From Allomesorhizobium camelthorni (GTDB taxonomy: Bacteria; Pseudomonadota; Alphaproteobacteria; Rhizobiales; Rhizobiaceae), in the NCBI RefSeq assembly GCF_011045125.1, contig NZ_JAAKZF010000017.1, forward strand, positions 1 through 64,000: 64,000 bases of DNA, read 5' to 3'. A program made the position numbers and the translations under genes. Position 1 is the first letter of the stretch. Each line of letters opens with the position of its first letter. The notes beneath the pieces were generated by a model, which did not search any database, had not been told where the DNA came from, and was given only the letters and a program-made list of their open reading frames with translations. This document shows, in pieces, positions 1 through 9,012 of the stretch.

Positions 1-69
1 GGCCTAAACGGGATAGTGGACCGGGAGGCGAAAGGATCTGTATGATTTGAACATTAGGGGGATTCCAAA

Positions 70-1095
70 TTGGATAAGCGTTTCCAAGTTTTCGTCAGCT
101 CAACTTATGCGGATTTGGAGCAAGAGCGCCGCAGTGTCATTCAAACTCTTATGGAGATGGACTGTATTCCAGCCGGGATGGAGCTATTTCCTGCCTCGGA
201 TGACGATCAATGGCAGTTCATTAAGAAAGTAATCGATGATTGTGACTACTATATCTTGATCTTAGGTGGTCGATATGGCTCGACGAACGTCGAAGGCATC
301 GGGTATACCGAGATGGAATTTGACTATGCAAAGTCTATCGGCTTGAAAATATTATCCTTTGTGCACGAGAATCCCAGTTCTATCCCTGTCGCCAAATCCG
401 AGCTGGACGCGAGCTTGCGGGAGAAATTTGAGGCATTCAGAACGAAGGTGAAGGCGGACAGACTGGTGAAGTTCTGGAGTAGCGAGAAAGAGCTGCCGGG
501 GCTCGTAGCGTTTAGCCTCATGAAAACAATTAAAGCATACCCGGCGATTGGCTGGGTAAGGGCCGACAAAGTGACGTCAGAGTCATCTCTGATCGAAATA
601 AACTCTCTACAAAAGGAAAATAGTGCGCTTAAGAAGCAAATCGAATCAGCAAATAGCAGTTTGTACAATAAATCTCTCAATCTGGCCGGTTTCGACGAAA
701 CCTTTGATTTGAAATATTCATACACAATTAAACGCCAATACGCCACTGATACAATAAGCGAAAATGCAAAAATGACGTGGCAGCAGATATTTGGAGCCAT
801 AGCGCCTGAGTTAATTTCTCATCCTTCAGATGGAAAAGTTGAGTCAATGATCGGCAGAGTAGCATATAAAACAAACAACACTGGCGAAAAGGTAGTTAAG
901 CTTGATAATGATTGCTTCCAAACTGTAAAGGTGCAGCTAATAGCGCTTGGATTAGTCACTGTCGACTATCGTCAAACCACACAGGGAGGAATGGGCGTGT
1001 TCTGGTCACTGACCGACAAAGGCAGCAGTTTTATGGCTGCTGTGCGCACCGTGAAATCGGCCAAGAAAGAGAACGCACGCGCCGAAGGCGACTAA
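70..1095 (+). CDS. DUF4062-domain protein with C-terminal winged-helix-like region
   Basis: The 341-residue product opens with a DUF4062 domain (about residues 1-110). Its recognisable motifs are [23 protein letters not shown] and [12 protein letters not shown]. The family has a Rossmann-like fold related to TIR/deoxyribosyltransferase-type modules and often occurs in signalling or defence-type proteins; no reaction can be assigned here. A short Leu/Gln/Lys-rich coiled-coil stretch (about 185-205) leads to a C-terminal segment (about 235-325) resembling a winged helix and ending LTDKGSSFM. The start is a TTG about 9 nt after AGGGGG; no in-frame ATG retains the first conserved strand. The gene is visibly AT-richer than the genes to its right, so horizontal acquisition is likely. 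Genes upstream lie outside the window, so an operon partner cannot be excluded. Confidence 0.8.
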   Translation: MDKRFQVFVSSTYADLEQERRSVIQTLMEMDCIPAGMELFPASDDDQWQFIKKVIDDCDYYILILGGRYGSTNVEGIGYTEMEFDYAKSIGLKILSFVHENPSSIPVAKSELDASLREKFEAFRTKVKADRLVKFWSSEKELPGLVAFSLMKTIKAYPAIGWVRADKVTSESSLIEINSLQKENSALKKQIESANSSLYNKSLNLAGFDETFDLKYSYTIKRQYATDTISENAKMTWQQIFGAIAPELISHPSDGKVESMIGRVAYKTNNTGEKVVKLDNDCFQTVKVQLIALGLVTVDYRQTTQGGMGVFWSLTDKGSSFMAAVRTVKSAKKENARAEGD

Positions 1096-1221
1096 CCCGC
1101 AGGCGCGGCCCCAGCGGATTCGCGAACATCGCCTCAGCGTCGGCTTCCGCCCGGTTTTCCGCGCGCCCATCGAAATCCTCCCGGTCGGGGGGTCAAGTCC
1201 TCCTGCCCGATCCGGAGACAT

Positions 1222-1470
1222 GCTGTACGGCCCGCAGACATGGGTAACAGCTTGTGCCTAGGACATGGGTGACAACCTCGTGCCGAACGGGTTGTCGATG
1301 GTCTGCAAGGTCCTCTGTTCCAGGTCGATATATCCCAAATCATAAGTGCATGAAGCTGACGAGCCAAATGCCGTCGTCGACTTCGGTGATTCCGAGCCTC
1401 TGTCCGGCGAGCACGGCGGAGACATTGATCTTCTTCCTGTGATCATCGACGCCGATGTAAGCGGCGATTC
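1222..1470 (-). mobile_element. Decayed 3' end of an IS481-type insertion sequence
   Basis: On the minus strand one frame reads INVSAVLAGQRLGITEVDD, then GIWLVSFMH. A second frame continues YDLGYIDLEQRTLQ and ends NPFGTRLSPMS. Together these match, from memory, the typical C-terminus of integrase-core (IS481-like) transposases of rhizobia. The switch falls near 1345-1348, where one extra T after the CAC codon breaks the frame. An in-frame TGA at about 1469-1471 ends the similarity upstream, and the catalytic DDE core is missing. Beyond the stop, the repeated ACATGGGT motifs near 1241 and 1263 resemble the terminal part of such elements. This is an inactive remnant; its outer boundary is approximate. 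Confidence 0.7.
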
Positions 1471-1583
1471 AACCGCCGACATCGCCGGCACCAGCTTCAT
1501 GACAGGGACCGACTTCATCGTCTGAGCCGGTCAATCGGCGCGCCAGTAATGGATTGGCGGCCGCCGCGGTCGTTGCTTCCGCA

Positions 1584-1973
1584 TCAAAAGGAGTGCGGCG
1601 GCACGAACAGGCAGATAGTCCTGGTATCGTCTGCGCCCGCAACCGAGCACCAGTGATATTCGCCGTCCGGCGAATTTTTCAGCCGGGCGTCGGAATAGGA
1701 GACGATCTCGCCCGTCCCCTTGATCACGTATCCTTCCGGACCTTCGCCGATAACTTTCGACGAAACCTCGCGGCAATCGAAACCGGAGCAGCAGGAGTAT
1801 GGGTATCGCCAGCCTGTGGGAGCTTCATGGGCATAGGCAGGCATGCCCGAGCCCGACGCGGCGAAGCAGAGGGTTGAAACCGCAGCGAGCCGCAGACCAT
1901 AGCCGAAGCTGTGACCGGCATGGGCGTGGAACGCCGCGAATGACAGTTCCAGGGGATGGGCGAAGTTGGACAT
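1584..1973 (-). CDS. Small secreted cysteine-rich protein, unknown function
   Basis: The 129-residue product has an N-terminal hydrophobic stretch ending in a plausible signal-peptidase site (MPAYA-HE, about residue 49). The mature part is about 80 residues and carries two cysteine groups, YSCCSGFDCRE and YHWCS...TICLFVPP, which could form disulfides in the periplasm. The pattern resembles a small conserved rhizobial secreted protein, but I cannot name a family or function. The long N-terminal region before the hydrophobic core suggests that translation may start at a later codon. It is transcribed divergently from the CRP-type regulator at 2205. Confidence 0.6.
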   Translation of the reverse strand: MSNFAHPLELSFAAFHAHAGHSFGYGLRLAAVSTLCFAASGSGMPAYAHEAPTGWRYPYSCCSGFDCREVSSKVIGEGPEGYVIKGTGEIVSYSDARLKNSPDGEYHWCSVAGADDTRTICLFVPPHSF

Positions 1974-2104
1974 GGCTCAAGTCCCGCAACGGGTTTGATC
2001 AGGTTCGGCTGGCCCGTTGCGCTCGCTGCGATACCGGCGACGGACGGTTTTCCACGCCTCCCGAGTTGACCCCTCCCAGCTTAGAGCGGATGGTTGCCGC
2101 CGAA

Positions 2105-2120
2105 TGTAACCCATCTCACA
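2105..2120. promoter_or_regulatory. Candidate CRP-type operator upstream of the CRP/FNR gene
   Basis: The sequence reads TGTAA-CCCATC-TCACA, one mismatch from the palindromic CRP consensus TGTGA-N6-TCACA. It lies 84 nt upstream of the ATG of the CRP-family gene at 2205, where an autoregulatory site would be expected. Two perfect matches occur at 7175 and 9609 in the same locus. Confidence 0.5.
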
Positions 2121-2204
2121 GCATCACTGCTTTTGACGCGACAACGGCCTTTGATCCGGGCACCTCTTGCCGTAGAAAGGTGGAGAGCAGGACCGGGTAA
2201 TCTC

Positions 2205-2894
2205 ATGGCCCTCCCGACAGCGAAAGTTAACAATCTGCGCGAGCTGCCACGGCTCGCGAGGATCAGTCCGCAATTGTTCGAACTCCTGTTCGGCGGATGC
2301 AAGGCCGAGCGCTACACAGCCGGCCAGCATCTTTTTGTCCAGGAAGACGTCGCCGATCGCATATATGGCGTCATCGCCGGAACGGTGGAGATCTCGATCT
2401 ATTCGCCCGGCGGGCAAAAGCTCGTCGCAAACATCGAGCTGGCGCAAAGCCTGATCGGTGAAATCGCCGTGCTGGACGGCGGTCCCCGCACGGCGACGGC
2501 GAGATGCCTCAGCGACTGCGAACTTGTCTCGCTGAGCCGGGCGCAGCTGTTCGATCGCATAGAGAAACATCCGCCGCTCGCACGCGCCATGATCGAACTC
2601 TTGTGCGCGCGCTTGCGCTGGGTAAGCGGCGAACTCGGCGATCAGGCATTTCTCGGAATCGAAGCGCGGCTGGCCAAGCGGCTGCTTTTCCTGTCCGGCA
2701 CCATGTCGGATTCGGCCGGCTGGATACCGATCTCGCAATCGGAACTCGCCGAATTTCTGGGAGCCACGCGCGAATCAGTGAACAAGACGCTCAACGACTG
2801 GCGCAGCCGGGGCATCATCGCCATCAGGCGAGGCGGATTGCACATCGATAATCCGGGCGCGCTTCGCCACGTGGCCGATGCGGAAGACAACTGA
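2205..2894 (+). CDS. CRP/FNR-family transcriptional regulator
   Basis: The 229-residue product has the CRP architecture: a cyclic-nucleotide-binding beta-roll (about residues 10-130), a dimerisation helix (about 130-155) and a C-terminal winged helix (about 160-220). The phosphate-binding cassette reads GEIAVLDGGPRTATA, keeping the Gly-Glu and Arg-Thr positions that contact cAMP phosphate in CRP. There is no FNR-type Cys cluster. The recognition helix TRESVNKTLNDW keeps the Arg-Glu pair and a Lys where E. coli CRP has Arg180, Glu181 and Arg185, so a TGTGA-like half-site is a reasonable prediction. The ATG at 2205 starts the conserved fold; upstream codons in the same frame look non-coding. 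The gene converges on the P450-DyP gene (2 nt between stops). Candidate sites lie at 2105, 7175 and 9609. The ligand is inferred, not shown. Confidence 0.9.
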   Translation: MALPTAKVNNLRELPRLARISPQLFELLFGGCKAERYTAGQHLFVQEDVADRIYGVIAGTVEISIYSPGGQKLVANIELAQSLIGEIAVLDGGPRTATARCLSDCELVSLSRAQLFDRIEKHPPLARAMIELLCARLRWVSGELGDQAFLGIEARLAKRLLFLSGTMSDSAGWIPISQSELAEFLGATRESVNKTLNDWRSRGIIAIRRGGLHIDNPGALRHVADAEDN

Positions 2895-2896
2895 AT

Positions 2897-5800
2897 TCAC
2901 AGCCGCGTCGCGAGATACCGCAGCGCCGCACGGCTCGGCAGAAAGAAATAACCGCCCCCGCGCGTCGTGACGAAGTTCGGAATTCCCTTGAGCACAACGG
3001 CTCCCTCCCATCGCGGGATCGAGAACCGGCCTTCGCCGACCTGCGCTCCGATCGTTGGGTCTTTCTCCGCAAGCAAGCCGTGAAACGAGGCTGACGCCAC
3101 CCAGGTCTGCTGCATAAACTCGTACTGGCGCTCGATGTCGGCATTCAGACACATGAAGAGCAGGCCTTTTTCGGTCCCCTCGCCGCTTTCCTTTTCATAG
3201 GTGCGGCCGATGCGGAGGATCCGGTGGCGCTTGCCGATCCTGATTTGCGTTTCGTGGTCCTCGCCAAGCGAATCGCGCGGATTCGACCGGCGCACGTGAG
3301 CGCCGAGCGGGCAGCGCAGTCCCTGGGGGTCTTCGGCGCCGAAGGTGAAATCGTTGTCGGGGGTACGTCCCGGACGCCCATCCGGATTGCGGACGAGCGA
3401 GGTGCCGTCAGGCCAGCGGCCGACCATCTTGGCGGCAATCCAGCGCGGCGTGATTTCCGGATCGTTCTTTTCCTCCGCCGCCGCGACGCAGTATTCCTTG
3501 AACCTGTCGACGTGCTGCTCGAATTGCCGCACGACGAGAAACGATCCGTTCCTGCCGAAATCGCGCAGACCGGGGCCATCGGACGTGATGTTGTCCGCGC
3601 GGAGCGCCGGCAGGACGCCGCATCGGTCGTGCGAAGAACGCACTGTCGGCGTGGGCGGGTAGAAGCCATGTTCGTCGCGGTAGCCGAAGAGGAACTCCCC
3701 GGCCGAGATGATGTGCTGGGCGGCGACCGACGAGTTGGCGCGGGGCGTCCCGCGCACGATAGGTTGCGACACGCCATCGACAAAGCCGAACTGTTCCACC
3801 GCCTTCTTGCCGCTGCGGCGGATCGCCAAAGGCAGTTGCGCCACAAGGACCATCCCGGCGGTTTTCGTCCGTCGGGCAAGTTCAGCGATATCCGCCTCCA
3901 GCGCTTCGGGACTTGCCGCGTAGCAGACGACCACCGCATCCACCGGTTTGGCCGGGGAACCCCACTGCCAGTTATCCGGCGTGCTTTCCCCGACATCATC
4001 GAGGATGCGGCTTCGCGCCGCGCTGCCCATGCCCTGACGGAACGCCAGCGGAAATTTCTCCAGCGGATCATGGTCGGGATCGCTCTCCAACCCAAGGCGG
4101 CGCAGGCCGTCCGGTCCGAAAGCAATCATCATTGCCCGCTCCGCCGGGACGCTTTCGCCGAAACTCACCCTGGCAGCGATGAATTCGAGCCAAGCCTTCC
4201 GCTTGGCGCGTCCCAGGGTTTCCGGAATCCGGACCGCGAGCATGCGGGCATGTTCCAGCGAGCCGAGGGCGCTGAAGAAAACCGACTGGATCTCGCCGCT
4301 CTCGAGCGTTTCCACCGGCGGCGGAGCAGGCGCGAACAGATCGACCAGCTTGCTGCCCTCCTTTGCCGGTTCCGGCCGCGGCATCGAGCCGAAGAGGTGG
4401 AGCCAATCATTCGCCTCGCTGTCCGTCGCCTGGGCTATGCCCTGTCTGATCTTCGAGTTGATGCGTATGCGCGACGTGTTGAGGTCGGGATAGGCGGAGT
4501 ACCAGAACAGGGTCGGGATCTGCTGCCGGCGCGCCCATCGCTTGAAGCGATCGCCGTCGCGGGCGCCGTCCAGGAACAGCCAGCGCGTTTTGGGAAAACC
4601 TTCGGTGTTGCTCCAAACGCCGGTCAGGCCGGAAGCCGCCTTGGCGACGAAATCCTCCAGATAACTCTCCCAGCTGCCGCCGTAGTTGCTGAAGAACATC
4701 AGCTTGTTGGTGCCCGGCACGAGCACCCAGCGTGCGAAATGGATAGTGTTGATGTCGGCGAGAAACCCCGGCCGGAAGACCTTCTGAGCGGAAATCGAAA
4801 TAAGGTAGAAGGTCAGGCGCAAGGCGAGCCTTCGCAACGTGCCGTACTTCATCGTCGAAATCGCCGTCAGATGGTTCTGGGCGGTCCTATCCTCGCGCTC
4901 GAGAATGGCCTCCAGTGAGGCAAGATCGATCATCTCGTCGCTTGGCACATCGCGCTTCTCGAGCCGGCGCAGCGCAAGGAAGCAGAGGCCGACAAAGGTC
5001 ACGATCAGCGACGTCACGCCGACGACTGTCAGGATGAGGGACGTGCCGGCCACGAGCAGATTGCGGAAGAAGCCGGGAGCATAGCCGAAAACGAATGTGT
5101 AGGTTATCCACCAGCAGGCCGCCAGGATGGCCAAAACCGTTGCAAGCACTGCCGGCGCCTTCAAAGTGGTGATCGCCGCTCGCCAGAGGTTTCCTTTCGG
5201 CCCTTCGAGCGGATTTTCCTCTGGCTCGAACGCCCAGGAGAGATCATCGCTCTTCCTGATGTGCTGCCTGACTTCATGCAGCGTCGCGGCGGCTCCCGCC
5301 TTGCAATGCGGCTGTTCGACAATGGCTTGCGCCATCTCCGCCAGATCGGCCTCGGCGCGGATGCGCCCGACCGAGAACCCGGGCGTCCCCGAGAAAACAA
5401 GGCCTGCATTGCTGCCGAAGGATGGAGATATCTCCACCGCATGCTTGCGCATGAAATGCTGCAGCGTCTGACCGCCGGGGAAATTGCAAGCCTGTTCGAA
5501 AATTTCCCGAACCAGGTGCCCGGCATGACCGGCGAAGGCGTCGATGACTTCGTCATTGCTGCCGTCGCCCGACAATTCGAGCACGAGATGCGCGCCGTTG
5601 CGATCCGGTTTGCCCCGGCTGTCCTCGGTCACGGCAACGGCGAGGCTGGCGAAATGGATGACGCCGCTCGCGTCGAGCGCGGCGCGCATCTCCGGACCCG
5701 CCGGATTGCCGAGGGCCGCGATCTTTTCGCGTATTTCGGCGAGAGACGATGCCGGCTCGATCGGGCAGACGACCGTGACCATAGAATGCTTGACCGCGCG

Positions 5801-7105
5801 GCAAAGAGGGGACGGTTCGAAGTCGACCTTCAGGCTGTCCGGAAAGGCGGCAATTCGCGTCAGCCTGCCGGCCTTGCCCTTGGCGCGCCGCAGATTTTTC
5901 TTCGCGAACAGGGCGCGCAGGCTCTCGCCGATCTGGATCCTCGCAATCGCAGAACCGATGCAAAGGTGGATGCCGTGTCCAAACACGAGGTAGTCCCGAT
6001 AGGGGCGGGTTGCATCGAAGTCATTCGGCCGCTGGACCGCGTCCGGGTCGAACATTGCCGAAAGCGTCGCCGGCATCACCACCGTCCCCGCCTTGACCAC
6101 GCGTTCGCGGCGGGTCCCCTTGGCGATCACCGTGTCCCGAGCGGTGTAGCGGAACGGGCCGATCCAGATCGGCTTGAAACGCATCGCCTCGAGGATTGCC
6201 CGGTCGAGCAGTTCGTCGTCACCGGCGGCAAGCGCCCGCTCCACGGCCGCCCGGGCATCGGCCCGGGAGAGGATGACGTCGAGGCAATTGCCGCCGGCAA
6301 GCAGGTTGGTCGGCCCGAAGCCCGCGATCATGCCCAGCATTATCGAATGGATATCTCCGAGAGTGAGCTTCCCACGGTCGAGCATGGCGACCAGCCGGGC
6401 CAGCGGCGTCTTGCTCCCAGTCCTGCCGTCCCTGACGGCTTCGATCGACCGGTCGATGGTCTTGATCATCCGGTCGGCAGCGACAACCGCCGTTTCGCGG
6501 GTCGCGGGGCTGCCGCCTGGATCGGAGAAAAACAGCGCGCTGAGTGCGATCGACCAGTCGGCGAACTCGGCCTCGTCGTCTATCAACATACCGAAATATT
6601 CCCGGCAAATATGCGCGGGGACGATCTTCAGAAGATCGCGGACAGCGTCGAAGCCCGGCGCGGCGCGGGTCATGATCTCGCGCGAATGGCGGGCGGCTAT
6701 CGGCCTGACGGCGGCCTCCACCTCGTCCGGCGGAAACGCGCTTAGCACCGACGACTTCATCCGCCGATAGTCCGGGCCATCCTGCATGCCGAGAATGAAA
6801 TTCGAGCCGCATGCAATCTCGGTCATCTCCGGACCGTACGGCGTTTCGAATTCGTCCTGGCGTTCGAGAATGTCTCGGACGTCGTCGTTCCTCGTTACCA
6901 GCATGAACTTGCCGACGCGGAGTATGGGCCAGAAGCGCCGAAGCAGCGAAAGGGCCCAGCGCGGATCCTCGAAAAGCCTCCCTATGATCCGGCTGGCAAG
7001 ACCATCGGTACGAAGCCGCCCGAGATCGAAACGCGGCAGTTCCGAAGCCGGCTTCTGGGCGCTCTGCGCCTTGCGGACGCCCTCGAAATATTTGAACCTA
7101 GCCAT
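2897..7105 (-). CDS. Cytochrome P450 - membrane linker - DyP-type peroxidase fusion
   Basis: This 1402-residue protein joins two haem enzymes. Residues about 5-435 are a cytochrome P450: I-helix GMIAGFGPTN, K-helix ExxR in EAMRF, and the haem-ligand motif FGHGIHLCIG with Cys at about 382. Residues about 440-640 form a region I cannot name, followed by hydrophobic segments at about 650-672 and 683-712. A conserved block containing FFSNYGGSWESYLEDF (about 804-820) follows. The C-terminus (about 940-1402) is a DyP-type peroxidase with GFVDG (about 1107), a proximal-His motif GAHVRRSNPR (His about 1270) and a downstream Arg region. The start at 7105 follows GGGGGTGG; a longer frame reaches 7219 but lacks homology. 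The P450 would need external redox partners unless it uses peroxide; sharing peroxide with the DyP half is speculation. It lies 80 nt downstream of the cyclase gene with a perfect CRP-type palindrome between them. Confidence 0.9.
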   Translation of the reverse strand: MARFKYFEGVRKAQSAQKPASELPRFDLGRLRTDGLASRIIGRLFEDPRWALSLLRRFWPILRVGKFMLVTRNDDVRDILERQDEFETPYGPEMTEIACGSNFILGMQDGPDYRRMKSSVLSAFPPDEVEAAVRPIAARHSREIMTRAAPGFDAVRDLLKIVPAHICREYFGMLIDDEAEFADWSIALSALFFSDPGGSPATRETAVVAADRMIKTIDRSIEAVRDGRTGSKTPLARLVAMLDRGKLTLGDIHSIMLGMIAGFGPTNLLAGGNCLDVILSRADARAAVERALAAGDDELLDRAILEAMRFKPIWIGPFRYTARDTVIAKGTRRERVVKAGTVVMPATLSAMFDPDAVQRPNDFDATRPYRDYLVFGHGIHLCIGSAIARIQIGESLRALFAKKNLRRAKGKAGRLTRIAAFPDSLKVDFEPSPLCRAVKHSMVTVVCPIEPASSLAEIREKIAALGNPAGPEMRAALDASGVIHFASLAVAVTEDSRGKPDRNGAHLVLELSGDGSNDEVIDAFAGHAGHLVREIFEQACNFPGGQTLQHFMRKHAVEISPSFGSNAGLVFSGTPGFSVGRIRAEADLAEMAQAIVEQPHCKAGAAATLHEVRQHIRKSDDLSWAFEPEENPLEGPKGNLWRAAITTLKAPAVLATVLAILAACWWITYTFVFGYAPGFFRNLLVAGTSLILTVVGVTSLIVTFVGLCFLALRRLEKRDVPSDEMIDLASLEAILEREDRTAQNHLTAISTMKYGTLRRLALRLTFYLISISAQKVFRPGFLADINTIHFARWVLVPGTNKLMFFSNYGGSWESYLEDFVAKAASGLTGVWSNTEGFPKTRWLFLDGARDGDRFKRWARRQQIPTLFWYSAYPDLNTSRIRINSKIRQGIAQATDSEANDWLHLFGSMPRPEPAKEGSKLVDLFAPAPPPVETLESGEIQSVFFSALGSLEHARMLAVRIPETLGRAKRKAWLEFIAARVSFGESVPAERAMMIAFGPDGLRRLGLESDPDHDPLEKFPLAFRQGMGSAARSRILDDVGESTPDNWQWGSPAKPVDAVVVCYAASPEALEADIAELARRTKTAGMVLVAQLPLAIRRSGKKAVEQFGFVDGVSQPIVRGTPRANSSVAAQHIISAGEFLFGYRDEHGFYPPTPTVRSSHDRCGVLPALRADNITSDGPGLRDFGRNGSFLVVRQFEQHVDRFKEYCVAAAEEKNDPEITPRWIAAKMVGRWPDGTSLVRNPDGRPGRTPDNDFTFGAEDPQGLRCPLGAHVRRSNPRDSLGEDHETQIRIGKRHRILRIGRTYEKESGEGTEKGLLFMCLNADIERQYEFMQQTWVASASFHGLLAEKDPTIGAQVGEGRFSIPRWEGAVVLKGIPNFVTTRGGGYFFLPSRAALRYLATRL

Positions 7106-7174
7106 CCGCCACCCCCAGCGCTCGTCATCCAATGCCCCGCTATTGTTGACATAGGAATGCGAGCCCCCCGCGTA

Positions 7175-7190
7175 TGTGAACAGCTTCACA
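7175..7190. promoter_or_regulatory. Perfect CRP-type palindrome upstream of the P450-DyP gene
   Basis: The sequence TGTGA-ACAGCT-TCACA matches the CRP consensus TGTGA-N6-TCACA at all ten fixed positions. It lies 70 nt upstream of the P450-DyP start codon and overlaps the last codons and stop of the upstream cyclase gene (7186). This placement suits an internal promoter controlled by the CRP-type regulator encoded at 2205. Confidence 0.6.
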
Positions 7191-9012
7191 GATGGCGGCC
7201 ATCCTCGGTCTGCAAGCACTTCCCACCGGCCGGCTCGTGTGTTCTGGCCATTTCGAAATTCTCGATCAGGAACGCATTCGCTGCCTTGTCGGCGAACGGT
7301 ATCCAGCCCACTCGCTCACTGGAAAAGTCCGGATGCCTGGCCTGGAATACCGCCAGTTCCCGCCTGGCTGCGTCAGGCTGGCCGCTTCGCATCAGCGCGC
7401 CGATCTTGAGAAAACGCGCGTAGAAGTAGCCGGGCGAAAGGCTGAGGGAGCGATCGGCTGTCTCGATTGCCGAAGTCCAGTCATGGATGAAGCAGTAGCC
7501 GGCGGCGAGTTCTCCCAGATTATGAAAGGCGTAGAGGTCGAACGGGCTCAGCCGCTCCACGTCTTGAAAGAGCGGGATCGCTTTCCTGGCTTCCCCCAGA
7601 AGAAGATGGGCGCTGCCCTTGGCCGAGCGCGCAAAGGCGAAACTGGGATTTATGTGAAGCGCGTCCTCCAGATGTTCGAGCGCCGATTTCGGGCGGCCAC
7701 GCATAATGTCGGCGACGCCGAGATATGCATGTGGGCGCGCATCCTGGCTATCCACAAGCAGCGCCTTGCGCGCATAGCTGGTAACCTTCTCGAGCTCGTC
7801 GCTGTCGCCGAAACGAAGCCAGGCGCGCCAGAAATGCCACCATGCCAGTTCGTTGAGGACCGCGCTGGAATTGGGATCCTCGAGATAGGCCTTTTCGAAG
7901 AATTCACGGGCGAGTTCCGTATCCTTGCGGGTGCGACGGTTCATGTGCCAGCGTCCCCGTCGGACCAACTGCCAGGTTTCCAGGCTTTCCCAAGGCACCT
8001 GGAAAGTGCGCGTCTGCTCGACCCGGTCGACCTCCTTTTCGAGCATGGATACGATCTCGCTGCCGATCTCGTCCTGCAGCTTGAAAATATCGACCAGTTC
8101 GCGTTCGAAACGCCGCGACCACACCAGCCGGCCGTTCGACGCATCCACCAGGCTCGCATTCAGCCGGATGCTTCCGGCGCCGCGGCTCAACGCGCCGCCG
8201 ACCACGTAACGAGCGCCGAGGACGTTGCCGATCGCCGTGGCGCCAAGGGCATCGTCGCGGAACTGGAAACTGGAGCTCTTGGCGATCACCGAGATCCATC
8301 TTGTGTTGGACAGGCCGTAAATGATGTCTTCGGCGAGGCCGTCGGCAATGTAATCGATGTCTCGCTCGCTTCCGTCGTTGCGGAACGGCAGGACTGCTAT
8401 TGCGGGAGGTCCGCTTGAAAGATGCTTCTGCTGGTGGGCCGTGTTAGGCTGAGCGATCGTCCGCGGTCTTCCAGGCGCTCCATCGCCCCCACGAGTCGCA
8501 ATCAGGACGCGGACCGGGAGCGTGATGTTCTTGAGCAGGAATTCGCCGAGATCAGTAAACTCGGCGGTGGATTTGTCCTTCACATGGTGCCAGGCGGTCT
8601 CGGAGATTGCGAGGCCGTTGTGGGGCGCGAATTCCTGGATTCTGGCTGCGATATTGACGTCGTCGCCATAGAGGCTGTCGTCCCGGACGATAACATCACC
8701 GGTGTTGATGCCGGCCCTGAACGGCATCTGCATATTGTCATCCGCCGAGGCGTTGAGGGTGGCGATCCTGTCCTGGAAATCGAACGCAGCGCGCAGCGCT
8801 TCGATCGGATTGCCGAATTCCGCCATGATGCTGTCGCCGGCCGCGCCGAACGTCCGGCCGCCAAACACGCCGCAGCTTTCGATTATGATATTCCGTCGTT
8901 CCTCGAACGCGGCCACGGCGGACACATCATCGAGGCCCATCAAGCGCGAAAATCCAACCGCGTCGATCGAAACGATGGTAGCCAGCTGACGGGTGTAGTG
9001 CCAATCAGCCAT
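7186..9012 (-). CDS. Class III nucleotide cyclase with TolB-like and TPR regions
   Basis: The 608-residue protein has an N-terminal class III adenylate/guanylate cyclase domain (about residues 5-180), a TolB-N/FlgO-like segment beginning AIAVLPFRNDGSE (about 215-340), and TPR-like helical repeats to the C-terminus (about 365-580). Metal-binding Asp residues are seen in SIDAVGFSRLMG and AAGDSIMAEF, and the transition-state Asn/Arg in GDDVNIAARIQE. The lysine that selects ATP in many members (FKxxGD) is Gly here (FGAAGD), so substrate specificity or activity is uncertain. The start at 9012 follows AAGGGGTG. No signal peptide or clear transmembrane helix is seen. The gene precedes the P450-DyP gene, probably in the same transcription unit. 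A paralogue of the same architecture lies at 52454. Confidence 0.85.
   Translation of the reverse strand: MADWHYTRQLATIVSIDAVGFSRLMGLDDVSAVAAFEERRNIIIESCGVFGGRTFGAAGDSIMAEFGNPIEALRAAFDFQDRIATLNASADDNMQMPFRAGINTGDVIVRDDSLYGDDVNIAARIQEFAPHNGLAISETAWHHVKDKSTAEFTDLGEFLLKNITLPVRVLIATRGGDGAPGRPRTIAQPNTAHQQKHLSSGPPAIAVLPFRNDGSERDIDYIADGLAEDIIYGLSNTRWISVIAKSSSFQFRDDALGATAIGNVLGARYVVGGALSRGAGSIRLNASLVDASNGRLVWSRRFERELVDIFKLQDEIGSEIVSMLEKEVDRVEQTRTFQVPWESLETWQLVRRGRWHMNRRTRKDTELAREFFEKAYLEDPNSSAVLNELAWWHFWRAWLRFGDSDELEKVTSYARKALLVDSQDARPHAYLGVADIMRGRPKSALEHLEDALHINPSFAFARSAKGSAHLLLGEARKAIPLFQDVERLSPFDLYAFHNLGELAAGYCFIHDWTSAIETADRSLSLSPGYFYARFLKIGALMRSGQPDAARRELAVFQARHPDFSSERVGWIPFADKAANAFLIENFEMARTHEPAGGKCLQTEDGRHL

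Noticed and set aside
912-1247. A 111-codon frame overlapping the end of the DUF4062 gene
   Set aside because: It is out of frame with a clear protein family member and rich in Arg/Ser without motif.
1346-1525. A plus-strand GTG ORF of 59 residues, acidic, ending TGTDFIV
   Set aside because: Most of it is the antisense of the IS481-type transposase remnant, and it has no ribosome-binding site.
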